Of a stretch of 64,000 nt of DNA, positions 41,093 through 52,318 are shown piece by piece. How positions within the stretch are numbered: position 1 is the stretch's first letter; each line of letters starts with the position of its first letter. The notes beneath the pieces were generated by a model that had not been told where the DNA came from, made no database searches, and saw only the letters and a list, made by a program, of their open reading frames with translations. A program made the position numbers and the translations under genes. This stretch comes from Pieris napi (taxonomy: Eukaryota; Arthropoda; Insecta; Lepidoptera; Pieridae): contig NC_062256.1 in the NCBI RefSeq assembly GCF_905475465.1, forward strand, positions 3,171,662-3,235,661. The letters are read 5' to 3'.

Positions 41093-41825
41093 CGGATGAA
41101 ATGTGGACGATTGGGTAGTGTTAGTATGTACTATGATCGTATGCCTACCTGCTAGCTTGGTCAAACGGCCAATTTCCAGTATCAGGTAATCAAGGTACAC
41201 AAAAACATTACTTACTTCACGTAAATTCTCATGGCTGATTTTTACATATGTTTTAGAGTGTATAGTTAAAAATAAATTGTCAATACTCCCAGACGCTTTC
41301 CGTCGGCCATATTGCTTGACAGACGCTTTAAGGGTCTCAAAATAATTAGTCAACTTCACGTAAATTCTGACGCTCCATTTTTATATATGTTCATCCGACA
41401 ACTATTTTAAAAGCTTTGACAAGAAGACAGACCGATCCAAGGGGCCAATCATCCCCTAAACTAAATTTTAATATCTCTATGAGTGGGAGAGCATTATCTA
41501 CGCGCATGAGACTGAGTGAGACCGACTGCGCTATTAAGGCCATGAAAATTACTATACCATATATGCTTATGGCCGACGGAAAGCGTCTGGGAGTATTGAC
41601 AATTTATTTTTAACTATACACTCCAAAACATATGTAAAAATCAGCCATGAGAATTTACGTGAAGTAAGTAATGTTTTTGTGTACCTTGATTACCTGATAC
41701 CTGGAAATTGGCCGTTTGACCAAGCTAGCAGGTAGGCATACGATCATAGTACATACTAACACTACTCAATCGTCCACATTTCATCCGTCAGAAAATACGT
41801 GACGTCTGGCGGCCCTGGGATCTTG
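41055..41825. repeat. near-perfect inverted repeat, 256/257-base arms with 258-base spacer
   Basis: Arms 41055-41310 and 41569-41825 begin CAAGATCCCAGGGCCGCCAG and its complement. By eye they differ at about two substitutions and one single-base indel (CCAGTATC versus CCAGGTATC). The left arm is open on its minus strand (LREVSNVFVYLDYLILEIGR), a reading the indel breaks in the right arm. The spacer also contains a short degenerate copy of arm sequence near 41353-41400 (CTTCACGTAAATTCT). Confidence 0.9.
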
Positions 41826-41944
41826 GACTATATATATTTGTATATAAACTTGAAGTGAGATGGTTTTACTGTGCAGTAGTAGTTGTTGATTGGAGGAATT
41901 CAGGAGGAAAACAACACAAACCAATAACAACAAGCGGTGACGAC

Positions 41945-42330
41945 GAAGTGAAACTTCTTTAGAGGGTACAATTTTTACGGATGAAACGCAATAATAATAA
42001 TATTAGCGTCTCTAAAATGTGCAACGTTTTTGTCGAAGAAAAGGGAGAGAGCGATTGAGAGAGTGAGAAGGGCGAATTACTTTACAGAAATTCTTTTTTT
42101 TTTAATTAAAATTTCGTAAAATAATTTATTGAAATCTCAAATGCCACGAAATACAAACGAAGGCGAATTGTAAATTAAAATGCCACGTTTTTATTATCGA
42201 AGAAATAAATTAAAAAAATGTACAATTTGTATTTACAATTTTCTTAACCTACAAAGTAATTTAATTTTTTTGAAGTGAAAACTTCTTTAGCGGCGTTGAA
42301 CACTTTTTTTGGAATGGGTAAAAAATATTA
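41945..42330. mobile_element. MITE family M2 sequence with two same-orientation ends
   Basis: GAAGTGAAACTTCTTTAGAG at 41945 and TGAAGTGAAAACTTCTTTAG at 42271 both read as left ends. Between them lies the M2 interior GAGAGCGATTGAGAGAGTGA and GAAGGGCGAATTACTTTAC. Either a truncated copy followed by a second copy, or a rearranged one. Confidence 0.6.
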
Positions 42331-42682
42331 AACTCGCGTCAGGACAAATTCGTAGGATGGAGGTTTTTTTAAGGACCTTCGTGCATATAGCACGTAGCAC
42401 TTTCTATTAAATGATGAAGTTATATCTGAAAAACTAAAGTTACCACTTGAAATAAAGTATTTTTCTTGCCTTTCAAATTGTATTCACGCTGAAAAGAGAC
42501 ATCAATAATTTTTGCTTGCGAAGAATAGAGTAAATATATTTTCAAAATATATTGCCAATTGGTTAAAATTATTACGACCTAAAATAGATCTAAAAACATA
42601 TTAAAACGTAAATTATAAGGATATTTATACAATATATATATATTAAAACACGTAATAAAACGCATATTTCAATTAATAGCAG

Positions 42683-43135
42683 AGCAGGCGGAAAATAATA
42701 AACGGCTCAAAGATTAGAATCTTTCCTCCAACTTTTATTTTGTTCCCTTTGGAGTAGAGACTCTTGGGCCGTGGGGTTCAAGGAGCTAATTAAAGATTTA
42801 TGTTGGCGCCTGCCCTGCGATTCTGTAACTCACTTTTCGAACTCACACAGCCGTTTTCGCATCAGCGGTCGCTCTCAAATCAGTCGTGAAGCAGTCATTT
42901 TATGATTTGGCTTTCTGATAAACAATAAACTACAAGCTTCCACCTTTTCAATCGCAGGGCGGTATGGTAGATAGTAGCAGTGACCTAGCTGGAGCTTTCC
43001 TTGCTCAATTAATAAGTATCGCAATACAGCGAGAAATTGCCAACATTAAAGGTACAAAACCCACCACCATACAGGTGGTACAACAGGAACCAAACGTTTA
43101 AATTTTTTTAGATTTTTTTATTTATCAATTTTTAA
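42683..43135 (+). mobile_element. LINE 3' UTR copy carrying a nested MITE
   Basis: Matches 7370-7645: AATAATAAACGGCT, TTGTTCCCTTTGGAGTAGAG, CTAATTAAAGATTTA and the terminal TTTATTTATCAATTTTTAAT. It is interrupted by the M1 MITE at 42812-42961. Confidence 0.75.
42812..42961. mobile_element. MITE family M1 copy nested in a LINE 3' UTR
   Basis: CCCTGCGATTCTGTAACTCA to TTTTCAATCGCAGGG. The right arm is shortened relative to the 13924 copy. Confidence 0.75.
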
Positions 43136-43714
43136 TTATTATTACATACATAATGTTAAAAATATTGTAAATAAATATAAAATAGTAAATTAAAACAACT
43201 AAAATGATGTTCGTTTCTTTACCGTGACAAAAAATCTGACATTAACAATCAAGAAAAAACGAATTTACACAAAAATTGTTAGCTCGTTTAATTATCACAA
43301 TTTAAGATTTACAGATACATTTAAAGACATAAAACCCGAAAAAATAACCAGTAAATGCTAAAACACGCGAATTGTCCGGACGCGTAAGATTTTAAACTTA
43401 AGAATATTTTTGTTTAAGTGATTTAAATAGGTAAGTACATTATTTATTAATTCTCAAAAATAATATTAAATACATAATAAACACAGTATCGCTCCTGTGA
43501 ACTCACTCTGCGAACATATAAAGATATATAGATAGATCCGATAGTGTCGGAAACAGCATCCAGTAGGCAACGTCTTTGTTAACTGTCTGGGGGGATCTGT
43601 CATCTGTGCATCAGACTGGTTCTGGCTTGGTAATCGCAAACAACCTTGGCCTTTGCCGTCGCTATATCCCCTAGATACAAAGAAACCTCATCCCCCGCAA
43701 GACTCTAGTGTATT
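43136..43714. other. no gene seen
   Basis: AT-rich, then a less AT-rich stretch at 43540-43700 of unknown origin with no open frame of note. Confidence 0.4.
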
Positions 43715-43998
43715 GAGCAGTGTTGGCCTAGTGGCTTCAGCGTGCAACTCTCATACCTGAGGTTGTAGGTTCGAGTTCGTGCAGCAATGGACTTTCTTTC
43801 TATGTGCGCATTTAACATTTGCTCGAACGGTGAAGGAAAACATCGTGAGGAACCCGACATGTTTTAGACCCGAAAAGTCGATGGCGTGTGTCAGGCGCTG
43901 GAGGCTAATCACCTACTTGCCTATTAGATTAAAAAATGATCATGAAACAGATTCAGAAATCTGAGGCCAAGACCTAAAAGAGGTGGTAGCACCACTGA
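43715..43998 (+). mobile_element. SINE family 1, near-consensus copy
   Basis: Begins GAGCAGTGTTGGCCTAGTGG (A box in TGGCCTAGTGG). A B-box-like GTAGGTTCGAGTTC follows, and it ends at GTGGTAGCACCACTG. About 284 bases, the full family length. Confidence 0.88.
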
Positions 43999-45692
43999 TT
44001 TATTTTTATTACCTATTGCCAAATGTTTATACTTTCACACTTTAGTGACAAATTTTGGTAAACCCGCTACCTCACTTTATCCGTCTCATAGTAGTTAAAA
44101 ATAATCAGAACGCTTTCGGTACAGATTTCTCACCAAAAATAGAATGCTTTGTCTGCTAATATATACGTCCTCTTATAAATAGGGCACAGTGTGATCCTAT
44201 TAACTTGTTTACTACTTTGGATTCACGTATCTGAAAGGCCAGTAATCAGAACTATTGTGTAAGTGTTTTTCAACCTTCATAGTTCCCATAATTATTATGA
44301 TCGTAACGTTTGCTGAAATGAGGATGAATGAGGGGGAGACAGCTTATACAGAACATAGGAAGGCACAGAAAAAAAATATGTTTATTATGGAACATAAGAT
44401 ACAGGTATCACTTATTCCACGTCATTAAATTTGAAACAGCAGGCATCCCCACTCATCGGCAAAGAAGACAGAAGGTGTAGGCCGAAAGCCGGCGTAAAGA
44501 ACTCTCGATACTCTTTTAAGAACAGAAGCAACCAGATCCATGCAACTTCCTCATAATCGAGCCCGCACACAACTTACGAGGGAACAGAAGAATAGGTCCG
44601 CCAAGCATCCGCGAATAGAATGTAGATACATAATCATGAAGGAGTAAAGTTTAATCACAGTTTTATATCCGACACAATTTGTTAATCGTTGTGCTTTTGC
44701 AAGGGAGCACATTATGCACAGAATAATAGGTTGTCACATCCTAGAACACAAACAAAGATTACCTCATAAAATCTAGACCGCTTCTAAAGTAGGTTATATC
44801 TTTATGTATATCTGTCGTATTATTTCACCTGCCTATTTGTACCGAATTGTTTATGAAGGACATAGATTTTGTCTATGCTATATTCGGTAGAATTTTAAAC
44901 ATATTGCGTTGGTAAATGCTTTTGTTGGTTTCTATAGAAGAAATGAGCATTAACACTCGCATGTGAAGGAAAACATCGTAAAAAAGTAGTGGTCAAGCAC
45001 AGGTGGCTGATCGCCTATTAAATAATAATAGTAAAAAGTGTTTAATTTTTGTTTCATTACAAAAGTAGAATATAAAACTTAGATTTGTTTGTAGTTTTCT
45101 TTTTCTTATTATCCTTATATTCTAGATTCCTTCAGTACCATTGATTAGAACACCTTCACTGGTAAAGGCTTTCTCAAAGGTCCAAGGCTTTCTTTCTCCA
45201 TTCACACTTGCTAACTTATATTTCTTCTATCCTCCTTTTCGCCCCTCTTCTCCTTCTTGATCCTTTCCATTTCACCTATTAGAAAAACAAATGAAACCTA
45301 AAAGTTTGTAGTTCCATTGTTTATTTAATAGAATGTATGGAAATACGAAGTGTCGTTACGGGATTTGTATTAAAAACCGTAGGTTATTTCGGAAACGACA
45401 CTTTTGACTCACGTATATCAATTATCCTATATCTTTATGAGTCGTTACTGATCCTTCTTCTCACGATTGAAGGGTTTTACACTTTGTGCAAGGGATTATC
45501 CAGAAATTGCGTCACACAAACTTTAAACTTATTAAGACGCACCGTTTCTGTTTTTTACAGTCGCTACTAAGTGGTAGTAAAAATTTGCGATCCGGCAAGA
45601 CTGTATGACCAATCCATCCATGACGTTAGTGACGTCAATCTCTGAAACCTCACTTTATAGTATTTAATATATAAACATTTGCATTTTATATT
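43999..45692. other. no gene seen
   Basis: AT-rich. Contains a short SINE fragment near 44955-45025 (GTGAAGGAAAACATCGTAAA). An open frame at 45337-45570 has no recognisable motif and no splice context. Confidence 0.4.
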
Positions 45693-45938
45693 GAGCAGTG
45701 TTGGCCTAGTGGATTCAGCGTGCGACTCTCATCCCTCAGGTCTTGGTTCCATCCCCGGCTGTGCAACCAATGGAATTTCTATGTGCGTATTTAAAATTCG
45801 CTCGAACGGTGAAGGAAAACATCGTGAGGAAACCGGCTTGCCTTAGACCCAAAAAAGTCGAGGGCTTGCGTCAGGCACAGAAGGCTGATCACGAACTTGC
45901 TGAAATCTGAGGCCCTGACCTAACGTTGTAACGCCATT
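45693..45938 (+). mobile_element. SINE family 1 copy
   Basis: GAGCAGTGTTGGCCTAGTGG at the start; an internal deletion removes the region before CTTGCTGAAATCTGAGGCCC. Followed immediately by a LINE tail. Confidence 0.82.
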
Positions 45939-45940
45939 AA

Positions 45941-46049
45941 TTTTTTTTTAATAGGAGGCAAACGGGCAAGAGGCTCACCTGATGTTAAGTGATACAGCCG
46001 CCCAGGGACACTCACATTGCCAGAAGGCTCGCAAGTACGTTGCCGGAAG
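45941..46049 (-). mobile_element. LINE tail family A fragment
   Basis: Plus strand reads GGAGGCAAACGGGCAAGAGG, CTCACCTGATGTTAAGTGAT and ends in AGTACGTTGCCGG. Confidence 0.75.
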
Positions 46050-46104
46050 ACATTTATTTATTTTTTCTGTTATGTTGTTGTTGGTACGTACAAAGTAGAA
46101 GTCA

Positions 46105-46561
46105 GAAGTGAAACTTCTTTGGGAAACAAGTTTTTAACTCTTCTTCATATTTATACAAATCTAAAACTTGAGATTTCCGAGACTTAGAGGGAGGGAAAAA
46201 GGAAGATAATATGTCAGGAATTTAATGGTCATTAAATTGTTGTTAAATTGTCAAAAATTAATACAAATTTAATTTTTTAAATTTATTTCTTCGATAATAA
46301 CACGTGGCATTTTAATTTACAATACGTCACGTACGTTTTGAGATTTCAATAAATAATTTTGCATAAAATATAAAATACTAATAATGCATAAATTCTCATT
46401 ACGAAATTTTAATTTTAAAAATAGAATTTCTATAAGGTAATTCGCCCTTCTCACTCTCTCAATCGGTCTCGCTCTCTCCCTTTTCTTCGACAAAATCGCT
46501 GCACATCTTCGCGACGTTCCGTAAAATTTTTACCCTCATGCGCGTAAAGAAGTTTCACTTC
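46105..46561. mobile_element. MITE family M2, complete copy
   Basis: GAAGTGAAACTTCTTTGGGA to CGTAAAGAAGTTTCACTTC, 457 bases. Interior CTTCTCACTCTCTCAATCGG and CTCGCTCTCTCCCTTTTCTT are shared with the other M2 copies. No ORF. Confidence 0.8.
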
Positions 46562-46674
46562 ACAAGTTAGTTGAAGAATTATTTTATATGTATTTGTCAC
46601 GCTCCTGACAAGACTGCTATTCATGAATCAAACCACAGTGGTTTTCAAATGTAATATACCAAACTCATACTCAA

Positions 46675-47215
46675 AATATCTTTATTCATGTAGGTAAACA
46701 AGTACACTTATGAATTGTCAGAAAGAAGTAAAATTAATTGTAAATTTACATTTACTACCAGTTTGCAAGACAAGGGCGTAGAGCGGGTAAGAAGAACTGG
46801 CAAGAAACTTTCCTCCACTCTTTTTAATCGCCAAGTATTTTCATACAAGAACTGGAGCAAATCAATCCCAAGGCTTAGGATCATTTAAGTATTCCTCAAA
46901 TTTATAAAAAGCTTTATTGATTAAGTTTCGTTTAACGAGGGCTTTGAATTTATTTAGTGATAATTCTCAAATTTCGCTTGGGAGTTTGTTGTAAAAACGA
47001 ATATAATTTCCTTATAAGGAGTGGTTTATCTTTTGAGGCCTGGTTGCTCGTACACTCAAATTAGTTCTATTTCGCGCATTATACTGGTGAAAGTCACCAT
47101 TTGTTTTGAAATCGTTTATATTTTGTTGGAAATACAACAAGGCTTCAAGAATATATTGACCAGATAGTGTCATTATATTTAATTCCTTAAACTTTAAATA
47201 ATACATCTAAACCAT
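46675..47215 (-). pseudogene. non-LTR retrotransposon C-terminus and 3' UTR
   Basis: The minus strand encodes YYLKFKELNIMTL, DFKTNGDFHQYNARNRTNLS, FYNKLPSEI and LVKRNLINKAFYKFEEYLND, then PKPWD. This is the end of a second LINE lineage ('YNKLP...L....FK..V...L......EYL'). The 3' UTR has the pattern GGCGAAGTGG-like / TTGCAAGACAAGGGCGTAGA. Confidence 0.7.
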
Positions 47216-47905
47216 TATTTAGATGTATTATTCTGTAAAATAAATTTAAAAAAAAACCAATGATCCCATATTCTCGCTACATAATAAAAGTAATTTATTT
47301 TAGTTACTTAATAATCTCTAACGTTAAATAATTCGACACGAGGTTCTTGTGTCCTCGATGAACCGATCAAGACACGCGACATAAACCTACTTATTATGCA
47401 AAAGTAGTGAGATGTAACCCATATGTCGGATAAAAATACCTTATTATTTATCCAGTTTATACGATTTTGATTTAATACAATGCACACTGCCTTTTAAAAT
47501 AAATCGGCGTCCGGCAAAAAATTAAGGTGTTTTCTCTACAAACTTTCTTAAGAAAAGTTGATAACAAATTAGTGCTTTTTTCTAATTATGTTGCAAAAGT
47601 GAGACCGTTTTCACTGAGAAATGTATTGATAAAGTACCGTTTATGTATAAATAAATTATTTATTTATTTTCAGCATTATTAACAGCATAACAATGCCAAG
47701 TATTAATTGTAATATAAGTACAAGCTTCTGAGGCCTAAACCAAAAAGGCTGTGGCGCCGCAGGTTAATGGAACTATAAAGTTATACTTCAGTATCGAGAC
47801 AAGACTCCATTATTTTGGACGTTCGTATTAAAAAAACATCACACATTCGTCTTTTCTTCCCAAAGCTATCAAATATATCCAGAACTGGTGCATAACTGTG
47901 GAAAT
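47216..47905. other. no gene seen
   Basis: AT-rich; a short SINE family 1 3' fragment lies at 47725-47775 (GAGGCCTAAACCAAAAAGGC). Confidence 0.4.
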
Positions 47906-48140
47906 GGGGGCCTCATAGCCTAGCGGTCTTATTAAGTGGCAGCTAGATGAGGGGTACCGGGTTCGATTCCTGGTTCGAGGGCAAGTTTTAATTTAATTTA
48001 AATTTGTTCTCGGCCTTTGGGAGGGTTGTGCGGTACCGGGCGAGTGCCTAAACCGTACATGGAGGACATGGTCGAATTTCTAAGGCAAAAAGTACGAATT
48101 ATTTTGGCTAATGCACCGTGCCAGAGCCATTTAAAAAAAA
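47906..48140 (+). mobile_element. tRNA-derived SINE, family 2
   Basis: Pol III head with A-box-like TAGCCTAGCGGTC and B box GGGTTCGATTCC (47957-47985 region). Then GTTCTCGGCCTTTGGGAGGG and an A-rich end after GCCAGAGCCAT. Second copy at 50524-50763. Confidence 0.8.
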
Positions 48141-49269
48141 ACTGGAAACGCCTTGCACGCTACGCAAAATCATTTACGGAATTGGCTGATGGAGAACAGT
48201 TCGTATGCCTCTGGGATCTGACATACTTTTCTATCCCTCAAAACATATAGTGTAATGTAGATTGTCGATTGCTCCTATGGAGGGAATCGAATCGAGTCGG
48301 GATTCGAGTGATCCATACCCCAATGTGAATTTTACTATTACTCATTAGTAATAAAATTTACGCCGGTAATGCGGTCTAAAGATGCCTTTATACTCTTTCT
48401 ACATAATCATTCATAAAATAAAATGTATGGCATTGGACTTCGACGCGGTGAAAGGACCTCACCCAACCCGTTCCATAGTAAGGAGATGTCACCTTGGGGT
48501 TGTATAAGCGGTCCAGGGCTCTCTTACAGTTATTTTGCATCAATTCCTACATCCGGTGAAATATTTAAAGGAATTTAATCTCATGAACAAACTTATACTT
48601 TATAATAGAAGTTAGTTTTGTTGTTTTGTATCTCCTGTCTTCTAAGCTCCGAATCTGTATCTATAATCCCAATGGTATGCATAGTAACGTATACCGTATA
48701 AAATAATAGTTATTGAACATGGCAATAAAAAGCGTTATGGAGTAAAATAACTAGTGAAATAAATTTATATGAAAAATCTATAGTTTATGAAAACGGTCAC
48801 AGATAATTAAAATCGGAATAGGGACTGGTGCGACGCCATCTTGCTTAGAGCAGAGTTTTGGCGCGTTCTTGAAATTGTGAATGTTTTATTTGAAATTTTA
48901 AACCAATAACAGAATTAAAAATAACAATTTGTGAAGTCAAAGTCAAAAATCATTTATTCACATAGATATTCAATGTGAAAACAGCGTTAAATAAAGTATG
49001 AATAGAATTAATTTTGTTTTGACTACGGGATAATTCAAATATTAATTTCCCTCTTGACAGGCGAAGACGTTACTGTTTAACATGTTTAGCACAAAGACTC
49101 TACCTTCAGGGTACTTAAAAAAAAAATATATACCACATGACAATTTTGTAACATGAGATATGTTTTTAACTTTTTTTAATTATTATACTTACCTACGCAA
49201 AATTATACAATTGACCAAAAAAAATATAAAGAACTTTTTTAAATCACTATAGCTGAAAAAAATCAGTTA
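48141..49269. other. no gene seen
   Basis: An open frame continuing to 48250 (KRLARYAKSFTELADGEQFV) is not recognised. The rest is AT-rich. Confidence 0.4.
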
Positions 49270-49478
49270 AAAAACCTTTTAGTTCTGGGCCTCAGATTTC
49301 TGTATCGGTGTCGGGTTCAAATTTCTAATAAGCAAGTTTTACTTTCGGGTCTAAGACATGTCGGTACCGTACGTGCAAGTTGTTTATGCGCACATAGACA
49401 GAAACTACTAGATTCACAACCGGGGTTCGAACCTACTTCCTGAGGGATGAGTCACACGCTGAAACTACACGCTGTTCT
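49270..49478 (-). mobile_element. SINE family 1, eroded copy
   Basis: GTTCTGGGCCTCAGATTTCT at the start and GGTTCGAACCTACTTCCTGA near the pol III head. Confidence 0.65.
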
Positions 49479-49643
49479 TAAGCTGGTAAACAAAGGCTTT
49501 TGATAAAACAAAATTGTGAATATAATTCTAATAATTAAGACACATTTATTATTAGAACTGTGTTTTAATTAAATTATTTTAATAAATGATATAATGATAA
49601 TAGTAAGCCTTTATTTATCCATATCTTATTTACATATAATCTA

Positions 49644-50067
49644 TATATATAAAAATGAAACCCGTTTTCCGTTGTCACGACATAACATAAAAACGGCTTG
49701 ACCGATTTGGCCAATTCTTTTTTTATAATATTCTTTGAAGTACGAGGATGGTTCTTACGGAGAGGAAAGTTAAAAAAAATGAGAGAAAAAGTCTAAAAAC
49801 AACACTTTTCTATATTCCCATACATAATATTCGTAATAATAGTTAAAAGTCAATTTGAACTTTAATACCATATCATAAAGTTCAAGTGTTAGTGGAGGGG
49901 TTCCGGGAAGGTAAATTTTTATTTTTTGACATAATGTATTTGTTGTCTTATCAACTTTCTTTTTTTTATCTTAGCTAGACCGGTGTCCCGAATAGCAGAA
50001 TAAGTACCTATTTAAAAAAAATAAAGAATCGACTGTTAGGCGGTACAAAGTTCGCCAGGCCAGCTAG
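49644..50067 (+). mobile_element. non-autonomous Helitron-like element H1, forward copy
   Basis: TCTATATATATAAAAATGAA to a GGCG..CGCC hairpin and GGCCAGCTAG|T. Reverse copy at 7649-8066. Confidence 0.7.
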
Positions 50068-50523
50068 TATATAATAAGAATACATATACAATTTTACTTA
50101 ATTAAGATGCAGCCCCGTCCGCCCTATTTTATTTTTTGATCCAATTTTTGCCAGCTATATTTCAATCTCGTCGGCCCATGTTTAATAAATAAATACTTTT
50201 AATAATTAATATAATGATTATTCCGTTACAATTTTTCTTCTTGTAAATTTTCTTTTAAAGGTCTCTGCCAAAAAATCTTTTATTAAATTGAAAGAAGTTA
50301 GCGACAAAATATTAAAATTAGTAACCGATCCTTGAGACTGTATTGTTAAGTGATTTTTTACGCCGGAAGCAAAATATTTTTATTTGTGACCCAGCATGAC
50401 CCAATTTATTCAGGCGGGCCGAAATTTTTAAAAAACAGCTAGGGCTGACTCTTTAAATGAAAATTTCAAAACCGAAATCAAGTTTTTAACCTATTTCAAA
50501 AGATATTGATAAGATCTTTCAAA
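50068..50523. other. no gene seen
   Basis: AT-rich, no recognised element. Confidence 0.4.
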
Positions 50524-50763
50524 GGAGCCACATAGCCTAGCGGTCTTATTAAGTGGCAGCAGCTAGGTGAGGGGTACCGGGTTCGGCAAGTTTTAATTTA
50601 ATTTAAATTTGTTCTCGGCCTTTGGGAGGGTTGTGCGGTACCGGGCGAGTGCCTTAACAGTACATGGAGGACACGGTCGAATTTCTAAAGACAAGCACGA
50701 ATTATAAAAAAAATCCTATACTTGACGCTGGCTAATGCGTGCCCTAGAGCCATAAAAAAAAAA
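50524..50763 (+). mobile_element. tRNA-derived SINE, family 2, second copy
   Basis: GGAGCCACATAGCCTAGCGG head; part of the B box and the following bases are deleted (GGGTTCG runs directly into GCAAGTTT). Ends GCCATAAAAAAAAAA. Confidence 0.8.
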
Positions 50764-50765
50764 GA

Positions 50766-51416
50766 TCTTTCAAGTATTACGTAAGCACAATATGGCACTA
50801 TTTGATTATCTTATTTGGTGATATGTCAACAGTAATTAACAACTTTTTTACACATTACCCACAAATTGTCTATGCTTGAAAACGAAATGCATTTTCGAGG
50901 ATTCCTACAAAAAATTAATACGTTTATGTACTATTTTTGAGAGCTTTGCTTACTTTTGCTGGCAAGAGGGGGGGGGGGGGGGGGGAATTGCAGTAAATCT
51001 GCTTACGTAATATAGGGTGGCGCAATAGAACGTGCATTTATTAAGTATAGGCTAAAAAAATAAATTGCTGCCCATACCGTTACTTTCGGACTATGCAGTG
51101 GTTTTTGATGTTTTATTTTGAGGCTTAAGCTGACTGAGGAACATCAGTCAGCTATAGGAAAATATCCGTGGGGAAATGGCAGCTATCACCCCAGATTTAT
51201 TGACAAGAGTTTTCACAAATCTGCGTTCACGTTTAGAGGAGTGCCGTTTTCGAGAGGGCCTTCATTTAGATGATGTTATTTTTTAAAAATAAACTTCATT
51301 TAATTGCCTAATCATCCTATATTTTATTTTAACTATACCTTTTGTATTTATTTTTTTAGCCTATACTTAATAAATGCACGTTCTATTGCGCCACCCGATA
51401 CTTGAACGGCCCCTAA
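50766..51416. mobile_element. MITE of the 10260 family, carrying a nested TA-target element and a G18 run
   Basis: Left end TTTCAAGTATTACGTAAGC; right end CTTACGTAA and TACTTGAACGGCCCC, split by the element at 51013-51398. The ends match the 10260-10532 MITE. A run of 18 G at 50968-50985 lies inside. Confidence 0.75.
51013..51398. mobile_element. 386 bp Tc1/mariner-type element with exact TA duplication
   Basis: TIRs of about 48 bases starting TAGGGTGGCGCAATAGAACG and ending CGTTCTATTGCGCCACCCGA. TA at 51011-51012 and 51399-51400; removing the insert restores CTTACGTAATACTTGAAC. The interior plus strand encodes WAAITPDLLTRVFTNLRSRL, ECRFREGLHLDDVIF and a stop, the C-terminus of a Tc1/mariner-like transposase, so it is a deletion derivative. 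Confidence 0.88.
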
Positions 51417-51429
51417 AGTGAGTACGCCC

Positions 51430-51600
51430 ACCTGAGAACTATTCTATAACCCCTAGACGGGACAGAGGTCGTCCACAGTGAGCCTACATCGCGTTCGGTC
51501 TTTAGCCACGTATTTCACCTCTCTCCAAGTCATTCCGGCTCTCTTTGCCTCATCTGCAACATTGGGAATATGATTGGGATCCCTTCGGAGTGTATGGCGG
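51430..51600 (-). pseudogene. LINE C-terminal fragment
   Basis: The minus strand encodes AGMTWREVKYVAKDRTRCRL, then TVDDLCPV and a stop. This resembles the end of RTE- or R1-like ORF2 proteins ('TW.....A.DR..W'). Confidence 0.5.
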
Positions 51601-52036
51601 CCTATCCATTAAGTAAGGATATGTTCAAATATGTTATGTCATATATGTTTCTTTGAAGCTGGGTAACAACTGGCTCTAATTGTTTAAAACATGAGCTTAT
51701 AACTAAACATAAAATTAGGGGTTGCGGCGCCAATAAAAACTTATTGAAGAGTTCGTAAATCTAAGTGACACTTATGTTATTGGACATTATCGAAAACGAG
51801 AATACAACAATTTATGAGTGTGGTAAAAACTAAAGGGCTCATTTTGGCTGTGTGATGATTGTTTACATTTTGTTTACGCTTCTAATTATAAACTTAAATA
51901 TATATATGTAACATAACTTATTAGGTTACATAACTCGGGAAATGATTGTTAAATGGTGGCGTGGATAAGAGGACAAGTGGAAGAAATTGGAGGTACAGGT
52001 TAAACATGACTTGGACCGAATGTACATAAAATAAAT
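51601..52036. other. no gene seen
   Basis: AT-rich; no recognised element. Confidence 0.4.
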
Positions 52037-52318
52037 CAGTGGCGCTACAACCTCTTTAGGTCTTGGCCTCAGTTTTCTGAATCTGTTTCATCGTCATTTT
52101 TAAATCTAATTGGCAAGTAAGTGATCAGCCTCCAGTGCCTGACACACCGTCGACTTTTTGGGTCTAAGACATGTCGGTTTCCTCACGATGTTTTCCTTCA
52201 CCGTTCGAGCAAATGTTAAATGCGCACATAGAAAGTCCATTGGTGCACAGCTGGGGATCGAACCTACGACCTCAGGTATGAGAGTCGCACGCTGAAGCCA
52301 CTAGGCCAACGCTGCTCA
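52037..52318 (-). mobile_element. SINE family 1, near-consensus copy
   Basis: CAGTGGCGCTACAACCTCTT to GCCACTAGGCCAACGCTGCTC, full length, with an intact B-box complement GGGGATCGAACC. Confidence 0.88.

Noticed and set aside
43715..43800. tRNA-like A and B boxes (TGGCCTAGTGG, GGTTCGA)
   Set aside because: No cloverleaf with a matching acceptor stem; the same unit recurs about 18 times with a shared non-tRNA body, so it is a SINE head and not a tRNA gene. The same applies to 47906-48000.
45337..45570. 77-codon frame with hydrophobic segments
   Set aside because: No family resemblance, no splice sites or promoter context; the surrounding DNA is AT-rich and repeat-laden.
48017..48250. 77-codon frame MGGLCGTGRVPKPYM
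   Set aside because: Its first half lies in the family 2 SINE, so the start is not genuine; the second half is unrecognised.
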